NCBI GenBank assembly: GCA_035405645.1
Contig: DAONJL010000073.1
Coordinates: 1-9,258, forward strand
Origin: DAONJL01 sp035405645 [NCBI: bacterium]
GTDB lineage: Bacteria; JAGOBX01; DAONJL01
Direction of reading: 5' to 3'
Length of the DNA stretch: 9,258 bases
Part shown: positions 1-6,844 of the stretch, one piece after another
How the letters are laid out: every line of letters starts with the position of its first letter
Numbering within the stretch: the stretch's first letter is position 1
Notes under the pieces: model-generated
Seen by the model: the letters and a program-made list of their open reading frames with translations, nothing else
The model's database searches: none
What the model was told of the DNA's origin: nothing
Program-made: the position numbers and the translations under genes

Positions 1-1
1 A

Positions 2-694
2 ATTAGTGGAGAAACACTTTCTGTTCCACCTTTCTTAAATTTAATTTTTACTATTTTATGGACTGTAGCTATTATGAATGCAATAAATTTAATTGATGGG
101 CTTGATGGCCTTGCAGCTTCACTATCTATCATTTCTTCACTCACGCTTTTTATTTTTTCTATAAACCGAGCAAACATTGATATTGTCTCTTCTTTTATTT
201 GTATTGCATTAGCAGGTAGTTTATTAGGTTTTATTAAATACAATTTACCGCCTGCTGAAATTTTTATGGGTGATTGCGGAAGTTTATTTATTGGTTATAT
301 TCTTGCTGTTATTGGTTTGATTGGTTTTAATAAAAGTAGCACTGCTATGACTTTGCTTATTCCAATTGCTTCTCTTATCATTCCAATTAGTGATACAATT
401 ATTGCTATAATTAGACGCTCGATGCGTAAAAAAAGAATTTTTGATGCTGATAAAGAACATATTCATCACAGATTATTAAATATTGGATTAAGTGATAGAC
501 AGGTTTTAATTATCTTAATTATTATTAGTTTGTATTTTTCTGTTATCAGTCTTTTAATGATAAATCTTTCAAGACAGGCATCTCTTATTCTTTTCATTTT
601 AATGTTATTTAGTATTATTATCTTATTGTCATTCCTTAAAAAAATTGAAATCAGATTTTATCTCAAGAAAAAAAGCAGTAATAATGGTCAATAA
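2..694 (+). CDS. WecA/TagO-family undecaprenyl-phosphate sugar-1-phosphate transferase, 5'-truncated
   Basis: This is the C-terminal 230 residues of a polytopic membrane enzyme of the MraY/WecA/TagO family, which moves a sugar-1-phosphate (typically GlcNAc-1-P) from its UDP form onto undecaprenyl phosphate at the inner membrane. The frame is open to the left edge, and the residues before the ATG at 74 (SGETLSVPPFLN...) match the family, so that ATG is internal and the real start lies outside the window. Visible signatures are the Asp-rich motif NAINLIDGLDGLAAS (about 77-121), FMGDCGS (about 266-286), and the cytoplasmic-loop His motif HIHHRLL (about 457-477). Several hydrophobic helices surround them, with a basic tail. 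MraY is less likely because the HIHH loop is the WecA/TagO form. The acceptor sugar, and whether the product is O-antigen, capsule or another glycan, cannot be told. The stop overlaps the next gene by 11 bases, suggesting coupled translation. Confidence 0.93.
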   Translation: MSGETLSVPPFLNLIFTILWTVAIMNAINLIDGLDGLAASLSIISSLTLFIFSINRANIDIVSSFICIALAGSLLGFIKYNLPPAEIFMGDCGSLFIGYILAVIGLIGFNKSSTAMTLLIPIASLIIPISDTIIAIIRRSMRKKRIFDADKEHIHHRLLNIGLSDRQVLIILIIISLYFSVISLLMINLSRQASLILFILMLFSIIILLSFLKKIEIRFYLKKKSSNNGQ

Positions 695-2162
695 TTTTTT
701 TAAATTTATTTTTATTATCCTTATCCTTTTTTTTTCTTTTTCTTGTTCTTCAAAAAAAAATAAATATCCTGATGAATTAAATAATAAAATTAATTTTTAT
801 TTAGAACAATATAAAAAATTTCCTGACGATGTTATTTTTTTAATTCAAATTGCAGAATTATTATTTGAAAATAATTATCTAAATGATAGTCTTAATTTTT
901 TAGAAAAAGCAGAAAAAAAAATTGAAAAAAACAATAAAATAGATTTAGAAAAAATTTTAAAATTAAAAATTAAAATTTTAGAAAAACAAAATAAATTATC
1001 AGATGCTATATATAATTGCAAAAATTTATTGAATGTTAATAATAATATTGAAAATTATATACTATTATCTGATTTATATTTCCAAAATAAAGACTATTTA
1101 AAAGCAATAAATATATTAGAAGAACTAATTGCAAAAGAACCAAATAATATTATTATCTTAACAAAATTAGGAATAAATTTTATAAAACTAAATCAATTTG
1201 AAGAAGCAGAAAAATATTTATTGAAAGTAATAGAACTTGATTTTTCTAATATTAAAGCACATTATTATCTTTCGATTTTATACAATAAAATTGGTGAAAA
1301 TGATAAATTTATTTCAGAACTCGATAAAGTAATTTTATATGGGAAAAATTCAAATGAACCAGAAGTTTCTTTTGCTTTTGGTATTAAAGCAGAACTATTT
1401 GAAAAAGAAAATAATTTTGATAGTGCAGAAGTTTATTTTAAAAATGCTATTGCAATAAATAATAAAAACTGGGAAATTTATTTTAAGTATGCACTATTAC
1501 TTTTTAAAAAAGAAAAATTTGTTGAAGCAATCGAAGAATTAAAAACTGCTTTTTCATTAAATAAAAATAATTATCTAATTCCTCTTTTAATTGGTGATAT
1601 TTATAAAGAAAAATTAAAATTAGAAAAATTCGCTATTAAATATTATTTTGCTGCTTATGAACTAAATAATAACTCAATTGAAATTTTAGATAAAATAGGA
1701 AATTATTATTTTAATGAACGGGAATATAATCAGGCAATTTATTATTTTGAAAAAATTGTTGATTTTAATCAAAAAAATTTCTATACTCTTGATGCTTATT
1801 TAAAAATTATTTATATGCTTGATAATTATGGTAATCATAAAACTGCTTTACAACGATTAAATCAGGCACTTAATTTATTTCCTGATGCTTATGAATTATA
1901 TTTTCAAAAAGCAATTATATATGAGAAACTAAATAATTATTCAGCAGCAATTGAAAATTATTTAGAAACAATTAAATTAAATGAAGATTTTGATTCTCCT
2001 TATATTTTTGCAGCAAAATTATTATATGAAACTAATCGTAAAGAAGAAGCATTAAATATTTTAGAAAAATGTTTGCAAAAAATAAAAGATGAAAATTTAA
2101 AAATTAATGTTGAATTATTTATAAAAAGAATAGAAAATAAAGAAAACGATGGAGAACAATAA
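684..2162 (+). CDS. TPR-repeat lipoprotein
   Basis: A 492-residue protein, probably exported and lipid-anchored, made almost wholly of tetratricopeptide repeats. I chose the ATG at 684 because it places a hydrophobic signal peptide (MVNNFFKFIFIILILFF) directly at the N-terminus, ending in SFSC. A TTG at 645 would add 13 charged residues ahead of it. The lipobox (Ser at -3, Cys21) is looser than the E. coli consensus but has the form tolerated in several diderm phyla. About eleven 34-residue repeats follow, for example KDYLKAINILEELIAKEPNN, FEEAEKYLLKVIEL and REYNQAIYYFEKIV, to about residue 485. TPR arrays bind other proteins, so a scaffold or assembly role at the outer or inner membrane is plausible; the partner is unknown. 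The gene overlaps the glycosyltransferase upstream by 11 bases and xseA downstream by 14. The Lnt in this window is the type of enzyme that would finish its lipidation. Confidence 0.88.
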   Translation: MVNNFFKFIFIILILFFSFSCSSKKNKYPDELNNKINFYLEQYKKFPDDVIFLIQIAELLFENNYLNDSLNFLEKAEKKIEKNNKIDLEKILKLKIKILEKQNKLSDAIYNCKNLLNVNNNIENYILLSDLYFQNKDYLKAINILEELIAKEPNNIIILTKLGINFIKLNQFEEAEKYLLKVIELDFSNIKAHYYLSILYNKIGENDKFISELDKVILYGKNSNEPEVSFAFGIKAELFEKENNFDSAEVYFKNAIAINNKNWEIYFKYALLLFKKEKFVEAIEELKTAFSLNKNNYLIPLLIGDIYKEKLKLEKFAIKYYFAAYELNNNSIEILDKIGNYYFNEREYNQAIYYFEKIVDFNQKNFYTLDAYLKIIYMLDNYGNHKTALQRLNQALNLFPDAYELYFQKAIIYEKLNNYSAAIENYLETIKLNEDFDSPYIFAAKLLYETNRKEEALNILEKCLQKIKDENLKINVELFIKRIENKENDGEQ

Positions 2163-3501
2163 CAAACAAAAATTATTTACTGTTTCTGAATTAAATAGAC
2201 TAATAAAAGAAATACTCGAAGTAAATATATATGAAGTTTATGTAACAGGTGAAATTTCAAATCTAAAATATCAATCATCAGGTCATATCTATTTTTCATT
2301 AAAAGATGAAAATAATTCTGTAATTAGATGTGTTATCTGGCAATACTATGCTAAAAATTTAGATTTCAAATTAAAAGATGGCGATAAAATCAATGTATCT
2401 GGTTATCTTGATGTTTATATCACTGGTGGTTATTATCAAATAAAAGTAATAAAAGTCGAACAAGCAGGAATAGGAAAATTATTATTAGAATTTGAAAAAC
2501 TCAAAAAAAAATTAGAAGCCGAAGGTTTATTTGATAAGAAATATAAAAAAAAATTACCGCGATTTCCTCAAACAATTGGCATAATCACTTCACCGACTGG
2601 TGCTGCAATACAGGATATTCGTCGTGTCATTTCTTCAAGATATCCAATTGTAAAATTATATTTATATCCTGTGGCAGTTCAAGGTGATAATGCTAAATTT
2701 GAAATTGTTGAAGGCATAAAATACTTTAATGAAAAATTTAATGTTGATTTAATTATTTTAGGCCGTGGTGGTGGTTCAATTGAAGATTTGTGGGCTTTTA
2801 ATGAAGAAATAGTTGCTCGTGCTATTTTTGCTTCTAAGATTCCAATTATTTCTGCAGTTGGTCACGAAATTGATTTTACTATTTCTGATTTTGTTGCTGA
2901 TATGCGAGGTGCTACTCCTTCAGCTGCTGCTGAAATCGCTGTTCCTGATATGAAAGAACTACTTAAATATATTTCCTCACAAACTGAATTAATGAAAAGA
3001 CTTTTATTAACAAATTTAAAAATAAAAAAAGATTTATTTACTCGTTTAAAAAATTCTAAATTTTTATTAAATCCTATTAAACTAATTGAAGAACCAATGC
3101 AGAGACTTGATTTTCAAAATGAGTATTTACAAAAAGCTATTTTAAATATTTTTAATAATAAAAAAAATAAATTCAATACACTTCAAAATGCTTATGTTTT
3201 AAATAATTTAGAATATCAATTCATTAAACGCAAAGAACGAATAAAAAATTTGTTTGAAAAAATTAAATCTATTTCTGCTTTTTATTTCAAAAATTATTTT
3301 AATAAAATTAATGAACTAAATATTTCTTTAAAACTTTTATCGCCATATAATATTTTAGAGAGAGGTTATTCTATTGCTTCATTAAAAAATAAAATTATTA
3401 AAAATGCTAATGATTTAAAAATTGATGATGAACTCACTATTACTTTTTTTAAAGGGAAAGCTGACACCAAAGTAAAAAAAATAATTACAAAGGAGAGTTA
3501 A
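2149..3501 (+). CDS. xseA: Exonuclease VII large subunit
   Basis: XseA is the catalytic subunit of exonuclease VII, a cytoplasmic nuclease that degrades single-stranded DNA from both ends into short oligonucleotides. At 450 residues it is full length for the family. An N-terminal OB fold (about 9-105, with VTGEISNLKYQSSGHIYFSLKDE) is followed by the catalytic domain, with GIITSPTGAAIQDI (144-157), LGRGGGSIEDLWAFNEE (204-220), SAVGHEIDFTISDFVADMRG (235-254) and ATPSAAAEIAVP (255-266). A long helical, Lys-rich region binds the small subunit, and the C-terminus carries the usual LSPYNILERGYSI motif. All signature residues I can check are intact. The start at 2149 overlaps the TPR gene by 14 bases, with only a weak AAAGAAA upstream, so translation is probably coupled. 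xseB follows one base after the stop. Confidence 0.98.
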   Translation: MENNNKQKLFTVSELNRLIKEILEVNIYEVYVTGEISNLKYQSSGHIYFSLKDENNSVIRCVIWQYYAKNLDFKLKDGDKINVSGYLDVYITGGYYQIKVIKVEQAGIGKLLLEFEKLKKKLEAEGLFDKKYKKKLPRFPQTIGIITSPTGAAIQDIRRVISSRYPIVKLYLYPVAVQGDNAKFEIVEGIKYFNEKFNVDLIILGRGGGSIEDLWAFNEEIVARAIFASKIPIISAVGHEIDFTISDFVADMRGATPSAAAEIAVPDMKELLKYISSQTELMKRLLLTNLKIKKDLFTRLKNSKFLLNPIKLIEEPMQRLDFQNEYLQKAILNIFNNKKNKFNTLQNAYVLNNLEYQFIKRKERIKNLFEKIKSISAFYFKNYFNKINELNISLKLLSPYNILERGYSIASLKNKIIKNANDLKIDDELTITFFKGKADTKVKKIITKES

Positions 3502-3502
3502 T

Positions 3503-3769
3503 ATGTCAAACGAATTAAAAAAAAATAATTCGAAAACTTTTGAAGAGAAATTAATTGAATTAGAAAATATAGTAAAAAAACTTGAAGGAACTGATATGCC
3601 ATTAAATGAAGCAATTCAATTATTTGAAAGCGGAATAAAATTATCTAAAGAATTAGAGGACGAATTAAAAAATGCTGAATTAAAAATTGTTAACCTTTTA
3701 GAAACAAAAAAGGAAAAAGAAAAAAAAGAGAATGAAGAAAATCATAATGAACTAAATTTTGAATTATGA
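3503..3769 (+). CDS. xseB: Exonuclease VII small subunit
   Basis: XseB is the small helical subunit that binds several-fold to XseA and is needed for active exonuclease VII. The 88-residue product has the family core from about residue 12 to 67: TFEEKLIELENIVKKLEGTDM, the PLNEAIQLFESGIKL segment, and a helix ending in AELKIVNLLE. After it comes a low-complexity Lys/Glu tail and a short end (NHNELNFEL), typical of this variable region. The ATG is preceded by a clear Shine-Dalgarno sequence AGGAGAG at 3491-3497. The TGA stop overlaps the next ATG as ATGA, a classic coupling arrangement. This is the only gene here ending in TGA, which argues against TGA being read as Trp. Confidence 0.96.
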   Translation: MSNELKKNNSKTFEEKLIELENIVKKLEGTDMPLNEAIQLFESGIKLSKELEDELKNAELKIVNLLETKKEKEKKENEENHNELNFEL

Positions 3770-4311
3770 AGACAATCCATATCAAAGTATATGATGCAAC
3801 AGAAGATTTATTTTTAGAATTACAACATAAAAATCTTATAAAACTATTTATTCCTTCTAAAAAAACATTTAATCTACCATTAAACAAAAATATGGTTGAT
3901 ACTATTTATTTTACTAATGAAATTTATGGTTCACATAAATTAATTTGTGTTGGTATAAATTCCACAACAATAAAATTAAATTATCATCCTGATAATGAAG
4001 ATTTTATTTTGCTAAATAATACAAAATATGAATTTAAACCTTTGTTTTTAATAATAGGCTTAATAAAACAAGAGAAATTACAGGAAAAAATACATAATAA
4101 CACAATATCAAATGACGATATAATTGCAATAAGATTAAAATTTAATCATCCATTATTAAGCTTTTTTACTATGTTAAAAGATACAGTTCATTGTGAAGTA
4201 ACAACAGCAGAAACCAATAAAATGAATCCAATATTTTTTGTTACAGAACCAACTAATTTAAAACAAATTTTTTTAACAATGAATGATTATACAGCAAAAC
4301 TTATTTATTAA
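3766..4311 (+). CDS. Conserved-looking hypothetical protein, last gene of the xseAB cluster
   Basis: I do not recognise this 181-residue protein. It is a real gene by context: it starts in an ATGA overlap with xseB, has the same A+T-rich codon use, and runs uninterrupted to TAA. There is no signal peptide and no clear transmembrane helix, so it is likely cytoplasmic. The pattern of alternating hydrophobic residues with many Asn and Thr suggests a beta-rich N-terminal half (about 1-95). A more mixed segment follows (about 95-140), with IGLIKQEKLQEKI and LLSFFTMLKD. The end, IFFVTEPTNLKQIFLTM, looks like a further strand and helix. Two cysteines (61 and 143) and scattered His residues do not form an obvious metal site. 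Coupling to xseB hints at a link to DNA metabolism or simply co-transcription; the function is unknown. Confidence 0.8.
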   Translation: MKTIHIKVYDATEDLFLELQHKNLIKLFIPSKKTFNLPLNKNMVDTIYFTNEIYGSHKLICVGINSTTIKLNYHPDNEDFILLNNTKYEFKPLFLIIGLIKQEKLQEKIHNNTISNDDIIAIRLKFNHPLLSFFTMLKDTVHCEVTTAETNKMNPIFFVTEPTNLKQIFLTMNDYTAKLIY

Positions 4312-4410
4312 CTTTTTTCAAAACAATTAGTTATAGCAAAAAATTAAATTATTAAGAAGCCACAATAATTAAAAAAATTTTCACAAAAAATACCATAATA
4401 AAAAGAATAA

Positions 4411-4450
4411 AAAATTTTATTGGTGTATTTTACATATTTAGTAAAATTTT
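4411..4450 (+). repeat. A/T-only inverted repeat, possible weak terminator of the + cluster
   Basis: AAAATTTTAT at 4411-4420 pairs with GTAAAATTTT at 4441-4450 (ten pairs, one G-U) around a 20-base loop, and a T-rich run follows to 4463. It lies about 100 bases after the hypothetical gene and could end or slow transcription from the left. The stem has almost no G-C pairs, and AAAATTTT is itself palindromic, so in this base composition it could be chance. Confidence 0.25.
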
Positions 4451-4592
4451 TTCATATTTTTTTAAAGACCAGAAGAGGTTATAGTAATAAAAAAATAAAT
4501 GACAAAAGAAAATTAAATTAATTTTAATCGCAAGATAAATAATTAAATGTTCAAAAAAAATAATAACATTTTTTTATAGAAAAAGATATTTC

Positions 4593-4619
4593 GATTTTTC
4601 AAAATTTTGACGAAAAATC
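4593..4619. repeat. Short inverted repeat in the intergenic region
   Basis: GATTTTTC (4593-4600) and GAAAAATC (4612-4619) are exact reverse complements, 8 bp around an 11-base spacer that itself contains the palindrome AAAATTTT. On the - strand a T-rich stretch follows the second arm, so it could be a back-up terminator for lnt read-through. No function is shown. Confidence 0.3.
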
Positions 4620-4672
4620 AAAATTATTAAATTCACAAATAAAACTTCTATAACTCTTACTCTATTTTTTGA

Positions 4673-4701
4673 TTAAAGTTTTTTAATTTTTTACCGATAA
4701 T
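4673..4701 (+). promoter_or_regulatory. Candidate promoter for the putative small RNA
   Basis: GATAAT at 4696-4701 matches the TATAAT -10 box at five of six bases. A poor -35 (TTAAAG, 4673-4678) sits 17 bases upstream. Transcription would begin near 4708-4710, just before the hairpin at 4717. In sequence this rich in A+T such matches are common, so this is weak support. Confidence 0.25.
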
Positions 4702-4708
4702 AAATAAT

Positions 4709-4806
4709 AGAAAATAAGTAAGTAGTTAAATGTCCCCTCCCAACAGACAAACTACTTATTAATGAGTAAAAAGTCGATGTCTTTTGACATCGACTTTTTA
4801 ATTTTT
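4709..4806 (+). ncRNA. Putative small RNA: C-rich-loop hairpin plus intrinsic terminator
   Basis: Two hairpins lie back to back. In the first, 4717-4727 pairs with 4750-4760 (11 pairs, one G-U). An inner TGTC (4731-4734) pairs with GACA (4746-4749) across a three-base bulge. The loop, 4735-4745, is CCCTCCCAACA. A seven-C-in-eight run (4734-4741) stands out in a region that is otherwise nearly all A and T. The second hairpin (4767-4800) is a strong terminator followed by ATTTTTTG. The layout of a short structured RNA with a C-rich loop ending in a terminator resembles bacterial regulatory RNAs whose C-rich loops pair with ribosome-binding sites. The 5' end is estimated from a weak -10 match. 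A different reading is that the first hairpin belongs to the 3' tail of a - strand transcript. No known RNA family was recognised. Confidence 0.4.
4767..4800. terminator. Bidirectional intrinsic terminator between convergent clusters
   Basis: A perfect 15-bp inverted repeat: TAAAAAGTCGATGTC (4767-4781), loop TTTT (4782-4785), GACATCGACTTTTTA (4786-4800). The G/C-containing core GTCGATGTC is flanked by an A run on one side and a T run on the other, so either strand gives a stem followed by U residues. It lies about 100 bases past the lnt stop and would end the - strand cluster. It would also end any + strand transcript, including the putative small RNA. Confidence 0.88.
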
Positions 4807-4897
4807 TGATTTAATAAATATTCTAAATTTAAATAGCCAGCAACTGAAATATTTTATAAATGCTTATTGTATCTACTAAAACACAAATCATTTATTT

Positions 4898-6406
4898 TTA
4901 CTGTGGTTTAAAAACAGCAATAATTAAAATTAGTAAAGTAAATAATAAAACAAAATTAGCAAAAATATCACCATATCTTGTATAAAATGTTTTAATTTTC
5001 TTATTTACTAATTCACTTTCTATTAATATTTCACTCTTTTGAATTGGTATTTCTTTTTTTATATTCCCTTTTAAATCAATAACAGTTGTAAATCCAGTAT
5101 TTGTACAACGAAAAAGCGAAACACGATTTTCAATAGCACGAAAAACAGCAAGTGAATTATGCTGATAAGAAGCAGCAGCACTTTTCGACCAACCATCATT
5201 TGTAAGATTAATTAAAAAATTTGCACCCTGTTTTACAAATCTGCGCGTTAGTTCACCAAATACATCCTCAAAACATATTATTGTTGCAAACTTACCTTTT
5301 TCAATTTCAAATAAAGTAAATTCAGTGCCAGCAGTATAATCAAATGTTCCAAGTAATTTCGCTATCCATTTCATTAAAAAAAATTTTTTAATTAGTGGTA
5401 ATGTCTCACCAAAAGGCACTAAATGAATTTTATCATATCTTTTTAAAATTTCTAAATTTGAATTAATTAAAAAAGCAGAATTATAATATTCATTTTGCTT
5501 TTTCTCAAAATTTGTATTTAATAAAATATAACCAGAGTATTTATTAAAAATATTTTTAAAAAAATTATACCACTCTTGATTTATAAAATAATGCTTATTT
5601 GTTTTTACATCATATTCAATTATATATTCAGGAATAACTGATTCAGGAAAAACAATTATCTCAGGTTTTTCATAAGCAGCACGCAAACATAATTCATATA
5701 ATATTTTAAATCGTTTATTTCTATTTATCCAGTAATCTTCATACAAATCAAAATTTGGTTGTAGCATTGCAACATTTATATATTCTTGAATTTCACTAAA
5801 CTTTTTCTGAGTATCATAACCATATAAAAAAACAATAAAAAAAATAATTAAAACAGCCACACCTTCAATTAAAATTCTGTTGAATGTAAATTTTGAAAGA
5901 AATAAAAATGCAATCGTAGTATTAGCAAGAGCAACAAGAAAAGAAATACCAAAAACACCTGTTATTTCTGCAAGTTGAATTAATATTGTAAAATTATATT
6001 GTGAATAACCAAGCACACCCCAGGGAAAACCAAAATAACCAGAAGAGCGTAAAAATTCAATTGAAACAAGCACAGCAGGAAACAAAAAAGTAGTAATAAA
6101 AAATAATCTATCTGCAATGTATTTATAAATAAAAAATGTAACGCCAAAATAAATTGCAAAAACAATAAGCATAGCAGGTAATGCTAAAATATTAAATATA
6201 TAAATCCAATAAATATGCCCTGCACAAAACACAAAACCCATTATCGAACCAAGTATAAATGCTTCTTTTGGTGTTAATTCATCAATTGCAATTAATATTG
6301 GGACAAAAGCTATGTAAGCAAAATATGACTGGTCATTTGGAGAAAACGCTAAAAACAACAAAACACCTGATAATATAGCAAATGCTATTTTATCTTTCGT
6401 AAGCAT
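4898..6406 (-). CDS. lnt: Apolipoprotein N-acyltransferase
   Basis: Lnt adds the third fatty acyl chain to the N-terminal Cys of lipoproteins at the inner membrane, the last step of lipoprotein maturation in diderms. The 502-residue product is full length. An N-terminal membrane domain of about seven helices (roughly 5-200) contains the EFLRSSGYFGFPWGVLGYSQ signature (117-136). It is followed by a periplasmic nitrilase-like domain and one C-terminal helix (about 482-499). The Glu-Lys-Cys triad is present: E255 in FPESVIPE, K326 in YDKIHLVPFGE (with the supporting E334) and C378 in IICFED. NLTNDGW (400-406) and the RAIENR motif (423-428) are also present. The ATG is preceded by AGAGGA within the end of rlmH, three bases upstream of it. 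It is the last gene of its cluster, followed by a strong terminator. Confidence 0.97.
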   Translation of the reverse strand: MLTKDKIAFAILSGVLLFLAFSPNDQSYFAYIAFVPILIAIDELTPKEAFILGSIMGFVFCAGHIYWIYIFNILALPAMLIVFAIYFGVTFFIYKYIADRLFFITTFLFPAVLVSIEFLRSSGYFGFPWGVLGYSQYNFTILIQLAEITGVFGISFLVALANTTIAFLFLSKFTFNRILIEGVAVLIIFFIVFLYGYDTQKKFSEIQEYINVAMLQPNFDLYEDYWINRNKRFKILYELCLRAAYEKPEIIVFPESVIPEYIIEYDVKTNKHYFINQEWYNFFKNIFNKYSGYILLNTNFEKKQNEYYNSAFLINSNLEILKRYDKIHLVPFGETLPLIKKFFLMKWIAKLLGTFDYTAGTEFTLFEIEKGKFATIICFEDVFGELTRRFVKQGANFLINLTNDGWSKSAAASYQHNSLAVFRAIENRVSLFRCTNTGFTTVIDLKGNIKKEIPIQKSEILIESELVNKKIKTFYTRYGDIFANFVLLFTLLILIIAVFKPQ

Positions 6407-6409
6407 TTA

Positions 6410-6844
6410 TTATCCTCTATGATATGGATGTTTATTTATTATTGTGAATATGCGATATAATTGTTCACTTAACACTAATAAAGCAATTTCTGATGTAAAT
6501 GTAAAATCCGATAATGATAATAATAAATCACATTTTCTTTTTATTTCTTCCTCTATACCTTCTGCTTCACCTATAAAAAAATTTATATTATCATTATTTA
6601 ATAATAATCCATTTATTTTTTGTGCGAAATTGATTGTATCAAATTTTTTACCTTCTTCTGTTAAACAAATATTGTAATTTTTATTCTTTTTATATTTTTC
6701 AAATACTATCTTTTTTTCCTGTATTTTTACTATGTTTAACTCATTTTTAATATATTTTGATAATCTCAATAAATACTCAGAAACACCGATTTTTATGAAT
6801 TGATTTTTTATTTGTGCTTGATAAATTATATTAATTTTTTTCAT
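6410..6844 (-). CDS. rlmH: RlmH-type 23S rRNA pseudouridine methyltransferase, divergent
   Basis: RlmH is a small SPOUT-class (knotted) methyltransferase that uses S-adenosylmethionine to methylate N3 of pseudouridine 1915 in 23S rRNA helix 69. The 144-residue product is slightly short (usually about 155-160). Recognisable parts are ICLTEEGKKFDTINFAQ (the LDexGk...FA motif), FFIGEAEGI (IGGxxG in relatives), LLSLSDFTF, SEQLYRIFTI and the diagnostic end NKHPYHRG. Several usually conserved positions differ: the second Gly of IGG is Glu, and the LPH...R element reads FTSEIAL, so its Pro, His and Arg are replaced. The fold and C-terminal tail are kept, so I call it RlmH but consider its activity less certain. 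Its ATG directly follows the merR TAA with no gap and only a weak Shine-Dalgarno sequence, implying coupled translation. Confidence 0.85.
   Translation of the reverse strand: MKKINIIYQAQIKNQFIKIGVSEYLLRLSKYIKNELNIVKIQEKKIVFEKYKKNKNYNICLTEEGKKFDTINFAQKINGLLLNNDNINFFIGEAEGIEEEIKRKCDLLLSLSDFTFTSEIALLVLSEQLYRIFTIINKHPYHRG

Larger units (their letters stand above)
4312..4897. other. Gene-free intergenic region between convergent clusters
   Basis: This 586-base stretch separates the last + strand gene from the 3' end of lnt. I found no reading frame with protein-like content or a Shine-Dalgarno sequence; the longest candidates are 10-15 codons. Most of it is A/T runs. Notable contents are an all-A/T inverted repeat (4411-4450), a second inverted repeat (4593-4619), a hairpin with a C-rich loop (4717-4760) and a perfect terminator-like hairpin (4767-4800), each listed separately. 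From 4801 to 4897 is the probable 3' untranslated tail of lnt, where I see nothing specific. The region is unusually long for a genome packed this tightly on both sides. Confidence 0.75.

Noticed and set aside
74-76. ATG as the start of the WecA/TagO-type gene
   Set aside because: The frame continues to the left edge and the residues before it (SGETLSVPPFLN, then a hydrophobic segment) match the family, so this Met is internal.
645-683. TTG start 13 codons upstream for the TPR lipoprotein
   Set aside because: It would place charged residues ahead of a clean signal peptide and lengthen the overlap with the upstream gene to 50 bases; the ATG at 684 fits a lipoprotein better.
2545-2553. A9 run in xseA as a possible frameshift site
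   Set aside because: It encodes Lys residues in an intact, full-length XseA with all motifs in one frame, so there is no sign of recoding.
3690-3887. 65-residue - strand frame across the xseB/hypothetical junction
   Set aside because: It is antisense to two well-supported + strand genes, begins without a ribosome site, and its Phe/Leu content mirrors Lys/Glu codons of xseB.
4473-4658. Long-range pairing of AAGAGGTTATAG (4473-4484) with CTATAACTCTT (4648-4658)
   Set aside because: Seven plus four pairs with a bulge over about 160 bases of A/T sequence is within what chance gives; no further stems organise around it.
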